Position numbers and translations under genes: made by a program. Below are positions 6,890-10,704 of a DNA stretch of 10,704 nucleotides, piece by piece. The notes below the pieces were generated by a model that saw only the letters and a program-made list of their open reading frames with translations, made no database searches and was not told where the DNA came from. Each line of letters begins with the position of its first letter. Within the stretch, counting starts at the first letter, position 1. Location of the stretch: NCBI GenBank assembly GCA_021160845.1, contig JAGHBT010000056.1, positions 1 to 10,704 of the forward strand, given 5' to 3'. The stretch is from a bacterium (lineage in GTDB: Bacteria; Krumholzibacteriota; Krumholzibacteriia; Krumholzibacteriales; WJIX01).

Positions 6890-8443
6890 TTACAAAGGTA
6901 TATTCCCGTGTTTTTTGGGTGGCAGTTCCTGCCTTTTATTCAACAGGTTTTCAAGAGCATGGATAATAATGGGCCTTGTATCCTCGGGCATAATAACATC
7001 GTCCAAGTAACCCAGGCCTGCAGCTACATAGGGGTTGGCAAACGCCGTCTCATATTCGTCTATCTTTTCACGGAGTTTTTCTTCAGGGTTTTTTGAGTTC
7101 TTGATATCTTTTCTGTAAAGGATGTTTGCCGCGCCCTCCGCGCCCATGACTGCAAGTTCCGCTGTGGGCCACGCTACATTGTAATCTGAACGGATATGTT
7201 TGCTCGACATTACACAGTATGCTCCGCCGTATGCCTTCCTTGTAATAACAGTGAGTTTTGGTACAGTAGCTTCACAGTAAGCGAAAATCAGTTTTGCGCC
7301 ATGTTTTATAATGCCTCGCCATTCCTGCTCTGTACCGGGGAGAAAACCTGGCACATCTTCGAAGGTTAAAAGAGGAATATTAAAAGCGTCGCAGAACCTG
7401 ATGAAGCGGGCAGCCTTTATTGAACCTTCAATATCAAGAACTCCGGCAAGGTGAGCCGGTTGATTGGCGACGATTCCTATTACGTGCCCGTTCATCCTTG
7501 AGAGGCCTACAACTATGTTTTTGCTGTGGAGGGCTTGTACTTCAAAGAATTTCCCGTCATCTACGACCAGGTTTATGACATCCTGAATATCATACGGGGT
7601 TTTCGGGTCATTCGGGACTATTTCATTTAATTGTGGTTCAGTGCGGTCCGGTCTATCGTTTGTCGTTAAAGAAGGAGGATTTTCCAGATTATTCTGAGGA
7701 AGGAACGAGAGGAGTTCTTTAATCATAATGATACAATCTTCATCATCTTCTGCAAGGAAATGAGCTACTCCACTCTTTGTGTTATGAGTTATCGCCCCGC
7801 CAAGTTCTTCCTGCGAGACATCCTCATGTGTTACTTTTTTTATGACATTGGGACCTGTGATAAACATATGGCTTGTCCCATTGACCATAAAGACAAAGTC
7901 GGTAAGAGCGGGGGAGTAAACAGCACCACCGGCGCTTGGACCCATTATAGCCGATATCTGCGGGATAACGCCCGAAGCGAGGGTATTCCTAAGAAAGATA
8001 TCAGCAACACCGGCCAGGCTCGCGACCCCTTCCTGAATTCTTGCTCCACCGCTGTCATTCATACCAATTATCGGCGCGCCGTTTTCCAGAGCCATTTCCT
8101 GCAGATTCGTTATTTTACGGGCGTTTGCCTCGCTTAGAGATCCACCGAGGACAGTAAAGTCCTGGGCGAAGGCGAATGTTTTTCTTCCATTAACCAAACC
8201 GTATCCGCTTATAACGCCGTCACCGACAAATTTCTTTTTGTCCATACCCGGCCATGTTGAGCGGTGAGTCATGAAGACACCTGTTTCCTGAAAGGTTCCT
8301 TTATCAAAGAGGAGGTGAATGCGTTCTCTGGCAGTGAGACGTCCTGATTCGTGAATTTTCTTGATACGTGCCTCTCCGCCTGACAGCAATACCTTTTCCC
8401 TGATTTTTTTAAGTTTTTCGTATTTTTTTTCTTTCGATTCCAA
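6890..8443 (-). CDS. pccB: Acyl-CoA carboxylase carboxyltransferase (beta) subunit, propionyl-CoA carboxylase type
   Basis: The enzyme transfers a carboxyl group between biotin and an acyl-CoA, most likely propionyl-CoA to methylmalonyl-CoA. The 517-residue protein has both crotonase-fold halves. The N-half shows GGSLSEANARKI (100-111), NDSGGARIQEG (129-139) and the oxyanion-type GPSAGGAVYSPAL (168-180). The C-half shows DVPGFLPGTEQEW (363-375), ITRKAYGGAYCVM (400-412) and the AWPTAELAVMGAEGAA run. The known specificity position after GGAY is Cys410. As I recall, this residue is Asp in classic PccB, Cys in mycobacterial AccD5 (which prefers propionyl-CoA), and Ile in acetyl-specific enzymes. 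The start is TTG at 8443: no ATG or GTG lies in frame near the conserved N-terminus, and GGGGAGGG is four bases upstream. The biotin carboxylase and biotin carrier partners are absent, so the beta subunit of a decarboxylase (MmdA) or transcarboxylase is the main alternative. Confidence 0.9.
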   Translation of the reverse strand: MESKEKKYEKLKKIREKVLLSGGEARIKKIHESGRLTARERIHLLFDKGTFQETGVFMTHRSTWPGMDKKKFVGDGVISGYGLVNGRKTFAFAQDFTVLGGSLSEANARKITNLQEMALENGAPIIGMNDSGGARIQEGVASLAGVADIFLRNTLASGVIPQISAIMGPSAGGAVYSPALTDFVFMVNGTSHMFITGPNVIKKVTHEDVSQEELGGAITHNTKSGVAHFLAEDDEDCIIMIKELLSFLPQNNLENPPSLTTNDRPDRTEPQLNEIVPNDPKTPYDIQDVINLVVDDGKFFEVQALHSKNIVVGLSRMNGHVIGIVANQPAHLAGVLDIEGSIKAARFIRFCDAFNIPLLTFEDVPGFLPGTEQEWRGIIKHGAKLIFAYCEATVPKLTVITRKAYGGAYCVMSSKHIRSDYNVAWPTAELAVMGAEGAANILYRKDIKNSKNPEEKLREKIDEYETAFANPYVAAGLGYLDDVIMPEDTRPIIIHALENLLNKRQELPPKKHGNIPL

Positions 8444-8447
8444 TTTT

Positions 8448-8455
8448 CCCTCCCC
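8448..8455 (-). promoter_or_regulatory. Ribosome binding site fixing the TTG start of pccB
   Basis: On the minus strand this reads GGGGAGGG, an unusually purine-rich Shine-Dalgarno, with the GGAGG core five bases before TTG 8443. It decides the non-ATG start: the first in-frame ATG would remove more than 50 residues of conserved N-terminus. Confidence 0.75.
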
Positions 8456-8501
8456 GGAAGGATATTTGTCGATTTAGAAGATTTGAATTTATCTCCCTTT
8501 C

Positions 8502-8531
8502 ATAATAGAAAAAAGTTGCTGTAATGGTCAA
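8502..8531 (-). promoter_or_regulatory. Candidate sigma70-type promoter for pccB
   Basis: Read on the minus strand, TTGACC (8531-8526; 5 of 6) is followed after 18 bases by TATTAT (8507-8502; 5 of 6). Transcription would start near 8495, leaving a leader of about 50 bases before the TTG start. This is the best-scoring promoter by eye in the window. It shows that the carboxylase is controlled separately from the mutase and thiolase genes. Confidence 0.55.
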
Positions 8532-8705
8532 TCGGAATAAATAAATTATATTGTTTTTTCCCTGTCTTGGTATTAGTATTCGGCAGTAGATGCAAAACAA
8601 TAACGCAGGTGGCTGGTAAGCTCGCACTGCCTGAGTACTACCAATTGGGGTTAATGAACTTCAGCTTGTGGCCTAGCCGTTAATGTCTTATTTGGAGGTT
8701 ATCCT
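8532..8705 (+). other. Divergent intergenic region and leader of the lipoprotein gene, no gene seen
   Basis: The left part (to about 8580) is AT-rich. A weak plus-strand promoter may lie here: TTGTTT 8551-8556, 17 bases, TAGTAT 8574-8579. The right part (8581-8700) is more GC-rich and can fold: GGTGG (8608-8612) with CTACC (8638-8642), overlapping CAGG (8606-8609) with CCTG (8630-8633). CCAATTGG (8641-8648) is a perfect palindrome. I do not recognise a known riboswitch or tRNA. Two nine-codon open frames (ATG at 8590 and 8654) lack convincing ribosome binding sites. GGAGG at 8694-8698 serves the gene at 8706. Confidence 0.35.
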
Positions 8706-9302
8706 ATGAAATTGCAGAGAATTGTTCTTTTCATTTTTCTCGTTTTTTTCGCGGGGGTTTTTATCTCTTCTTGTTCAAATGGCGATAAGGGTTCTACCAA
8801 GCTCGCTTCCAAACCTAATAGTGGGCAAAAGGGTAAATTAACAACAGGAGAAGAAAAGATTCTTTCATATAGTTCCGAGGAGGTCAGCTTGGGGATATTC
8901 TTTGATAAAGAAGGTGTAAGCAGGTCTCTTACACTCAAGAATGACCAAAAGGAGTTTAAGGGATATATTGTTATCAAATTTCCTGAGGAAATGGGTATAA
9001 GTGCTGTTCAGTGGAGACTTCAATTGCCCGAAGGGATTAAAATAATTTCGGATGATTATTATCGGGAAAGGAACCTGACACTTGGAAGAATCAGAGATGG
9101 ATTAAGTGAGGCCTTTCCATGCGTATATGGCCCCAGTCTCCTTATTCATACCTTAACCTTTATGGCGGAAGATGAACTGAAAAATGCCGTTATTTCCATT
9201 ATGCCGGACAAGCGTGGTGATTTTCTTGGAATAGCTAAATGCGAAGGTGACGTTCAGGTTAGAGCATCTTCTTTTAAGGCTGTCGTGAATCCTGAAGACT
9301 GA
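8706..9302 (+). CDS. Hypothetical lipoprotein
   Basis: I do not recognise this 198-residue protein. The N-terminus is a clear lipoprotein signal: basic MKLQR, a hydrophobic stretch of about 15 residues, and a lipobox ISSC with Cys23 as the lipid-modified residue. A Ser/Gly/Lys-rich linker follows to about residue 48. The remainder alternates hydrophobic and polar residues as in a beta-sandwich. The order of a WRLQLPEGI-like strand, a region ending in HTLTFMAED, and a late ...CEGDVQVRA strand recalls cohesin-like or Ig-like domains common in secreted proteins of FCB candidate phyla. That resemblance is weak and by eye only. The start is well supported by GGAGG seven bases upstream. The gene ends 14 bases before the metalloprotease gene, so the two are probably co-transcribed. 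It may be anchored in the outer or inner membrane, and residue +2 is Ser, which does not signal inner-membrane retention. Confidence 0.85.
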   Translation: MKLQRIVLFIFLVFFAGVFISSCSNGDKGSTKLASKPNSGQKGKLTTGEEKILSYSSEEVSLGIFFDKEGVSRSLTLKNDQKEFKGYIVIKFPEEMGISAVQWRLQLPEGIKIISDDYYRERNLTLGRIRDGLSEAFPCVYGPSLLIHTLTFMAEDELKNAVISIMPDKRGDFLGIAKCEGDVQVRASSFKAVVNPED

Positions 9303-9316
9303 GTAGGAAATTTATT

Positions 9317-10704
9317 TTGGGTTTAAAATCAAAATTCAGGCGAAGAAGATGGTTTGAAAGGCTTCTGGCCCTGTTTATGCTGATCTTAATATTAAACCGA
9401 AACCTTGAAGGCGGCGTTATATCCCCGAAGAATGGCGCGTTTTATCCAAAGGCCGTTCAGGAATTATTAAAAAACCAGAAAGAGCTGTTTGTTCTTGAAC
9501 ACAAATGGGCGGACAGGAAGATGGGTGAGCGAAGAGGAGGTTCAGGAAATAACAATGCTGTTCTTTCCAGTTACAAGGTATCGTACGGGGCAGGCGCCGT
9601 TCTTACCGGCGATTTAAATATCCCAGTATTAATGGGGTTGTACAGTGATGTTACCCCACAGTCTTTCGCCGATTCCATTATTCTTGAAAGAGAACTTTTC
9701 AATGGTCCGTGGCAAACGGGTACTTTAACTGATTATTTTAACGAAGTTTCTTCAGGGCTGCTGGGTGTTTCGGGGAATGTGTACGGATGGGTGTCGTTAA
9801 CCGGTTCGGAAGCCTATTACACGGGTGGGTTTCAGAATTGGGGGATAGATCTTATTGATTCAAAAACAGATGAGATGATTTCTCAAACAGTTGTTGGTGT
9901 GGATGGGTATGTAGATTTTGGGATGTATGATAACGATGGTCCTGACGGAATACCCAATTCGGGAGACGATGATGGTTATGTCGATATTCTGGTTATTGTT
10001 ACCCCTACAAGGGGCGCTGAATGTGAGTTTCTTTCGCCGCATATGTGGTCTCATTCCGGGCGTTATTCAATGTGGAATGAAGATAGGGAGCCCCTTTCCA
10101 CGAATGACCCGGCTGTGGGTGGCGGCAGTATATTAATAGAAGATTATGTAATAGGGCCCACGGTATCATGTTCCTCCAATAGTCTGATAGAGATAGGGCT
10201 TTTTTGTCATGAACTCGGGCATGCCCTGGGGTTGGTGGATCTTTATGATACCGGTTATTGCGGTGTTGGAATAGGGAACTGGGGGATTATGGGGAGTGGG
10301 GCATGGAACACTCCGGAATCTCCAGCTCATCCCTGTGCCTGGTCAAAGAATAAACTTGGATGGGTAAATGTAATTGATGTTGGCTGGCGTGAACAGAAGA
10401 TAAGGCTTGAACCTGTCGAAACATCAGGTGAGGTTGTCAGGTTGGCGATACCGGACGCGAGGTTTAAAAGAAGATATTGCCCGCATGGACAGAGCAGTTA
10501 TTCTCTTCTCTGCGCTTGTGATGAGAGGGAAGCGGAAGCCCGGGGATGGCCTGATGAGGTGGGAGCGGGTTATGGTAATGGGTGGGCAGAGTCAATGACC
10601 AGGGAGTTCAATTATGACAATTCATCTCCATGTTCTCTTTTTTGCACAGTCACCGCGGATATGGAGGAAGGGTATGATTTTGGCTATCTTCTTCTTGAGG
10701 CTGG
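9317..10704 (+). CDS. Secreted M6-like zinc metalloprotease (3' truncated by window edge)
   Basis: The frame is open from 9317 to the right edge (462 codons) with no stop. The start is TTG: AGGA (9305-9308) is eight bases upstream, and no in-frame ATG or GTG precedes the signal sequence. The N-terminus is a strong export signal, with a basic KSKFRRRR segment and a hydrophobic core at about residues 16-26. The catalytic domain resembles the immune-inhibitor-A (M6) family. It has an Asp/Gly-rich, probably calcium-binding stretch (205-223), PHMWSHSGRY, the zinc motif HELGHALGLVD with His298, Glu299, His302 and likely third ligand Asp308, then NWGIMGSGAW with the Met-turn Met325. After this, a Cys/Trp-rich segment (about 390-432, including YGNGWAESMTREF from 419) leads into a probable beta-sandwich. 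Substrates are unknown. It is likely an extracellular or surface protease and follows the lipoprotein by 14 bases. Confidence 0.88.
   Translation, partial: MGLKSKFRRRRWFERLLALFMLILILNRNLEGGVISPKNGAFYPKAVQELLKNQKELFVLEHKWADRKMGERRGGSGNNNAVLSSYKVSYGAGAVLTGDLNIPVLMGLYSDVTPQSFADSIILERELFNGPWQTGTLTDYFNEVSSGLLGVSGNVYGWVSLTGSEAYYTGGFQNWGIDLIDSKTDEMISQTVVGVDGYVDFGMYDNDGPDGIPNSGDDDGYVDILVIVTPTRGAECEFLSPHMWSHSGRYSMWNEDREPLSTNDPAVGGGSILIEDYVIGPTVSCSSNSLIEIGLFCHELGHALGLVDLYDTGYCGVGIGNWGIMGSGAWNTPESPAHPCAWSKNKLGWVNVIDVGWREQKIRLEPVETSGEVVRLAIPDARFKRRYCPHGQSSYSLLCACDEREAEARGWPDEVGAGYGNGWAESMTREFNYDNSSPCSLFCTVTADMEEGYDFGYLLLEA

Noticed and set aside
7760..8137. 125-codon open frame on the plus strand inside the carboxyltransferase gene
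   Set aside because: It is antisense to a strongly conserved CDS and lacks recognisable domains. Its codon pattern is what a shadow frame would give. The same holds for antisense frames within meaB, the mutase and hbd.
10407..10598. Frameshift in the metalloprotease gene around 10450-10570
   Set aside because: The unusual sequence after the zinc site made me check the other two plus frames. One has several stops, and neither gives a better M6 continuation. The main frame stays open and regains a sensible domain (YGNGWAESMTREF onward).
1..10704. CRISPR array, insertion sequence, prophage or defence system
   Set aside because: There are no regularly spaced repeats, no transposase or integrase motifs, no terminal inverted repeats and no nuclease/toxin genes. 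The genes read as ordinary metabolism plus a secreted protease.

Overview
The window looks like a chromosomal metabolic locus from a Gram-negative-type, probably uncultured bacterium. A lipoprotein, a secreted M6-type metalloprotease and split acyl-CoA mutase subunits are a combination I associate with deltaproteobacteria-like lineages and FCB-type candidate phyla (Krumholzibacteriota, Eisenbacteria, Latescibacteria and similar). This placement is an impression, not a search result. There are no tRNA or rRNA genes, CRISPR arrays, insertion sequences or phage genes.

Layout. (a) 2-685 (+): the C-terminal part of a sensor histidine kinase, cut by the left edge. (b) 882-4538 (+): a compact B12 operon. 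It holds cobO (adenosyltransferase that makes adenosylcobalamin), meaB (GTPase chaperone for B12 mutases), and the large and small subunits of a methylmalonyl-CoA-mutase-family enzyme. (c) 4665-6759 (+): a thiolase and a 3-hydroxybutyryl-CoA dehydrogenase, behind a possible promoter containing a perfect inverted repeat. (d) 6890-8443 (-): a carboxyltransferase beta subunit of the propionyl-CoA carboxylase type, convergent with (c), with its own good promoter and a TTG start. (e) 8706-10704 (+): a small lipoprotein followed by a secreted M6-like zinc metalloprotease that runs off the right edge, also starting at TTG.

How the genes fit. Homology alone would label the mutase methylmalonyl-CoA mutase, and with a PccB-like protein nearby the locus would be called propionate metabolism. 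However, the two residues that separate methylmalonyl-CoA mutase (Tyr, Arg) from isobutyryl-CoA mutase (Phe, Gln) are Phe83 and Gln201 here. The same 118-residue spacing and the invariant His238 confirm the alignment. I therefore favour an isobutyryl-CoA/n-butyryl-CoA mutase. That explains the adjacent thiolase and hydroxybutyryl-CoA dehydrogenase. Isobutyryl-CoA (for example from valine) would become butyryl-CoA, then crotonyl-CoA, 3-hydroxybutyryl-CoA, acetoacetyl-CoA and acetyl-CoA, or the pathway could run in reverse. The acyl-CoA dehydrogenase and crotonase for the middle steps are not in the window. The carboxylase is a separate transcription unit, and its biotin carboxylase and biotin carrier partners are also outside the window.

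The lipoprotein/metalloprotease pair is an unrelated envelope or secretion unit.
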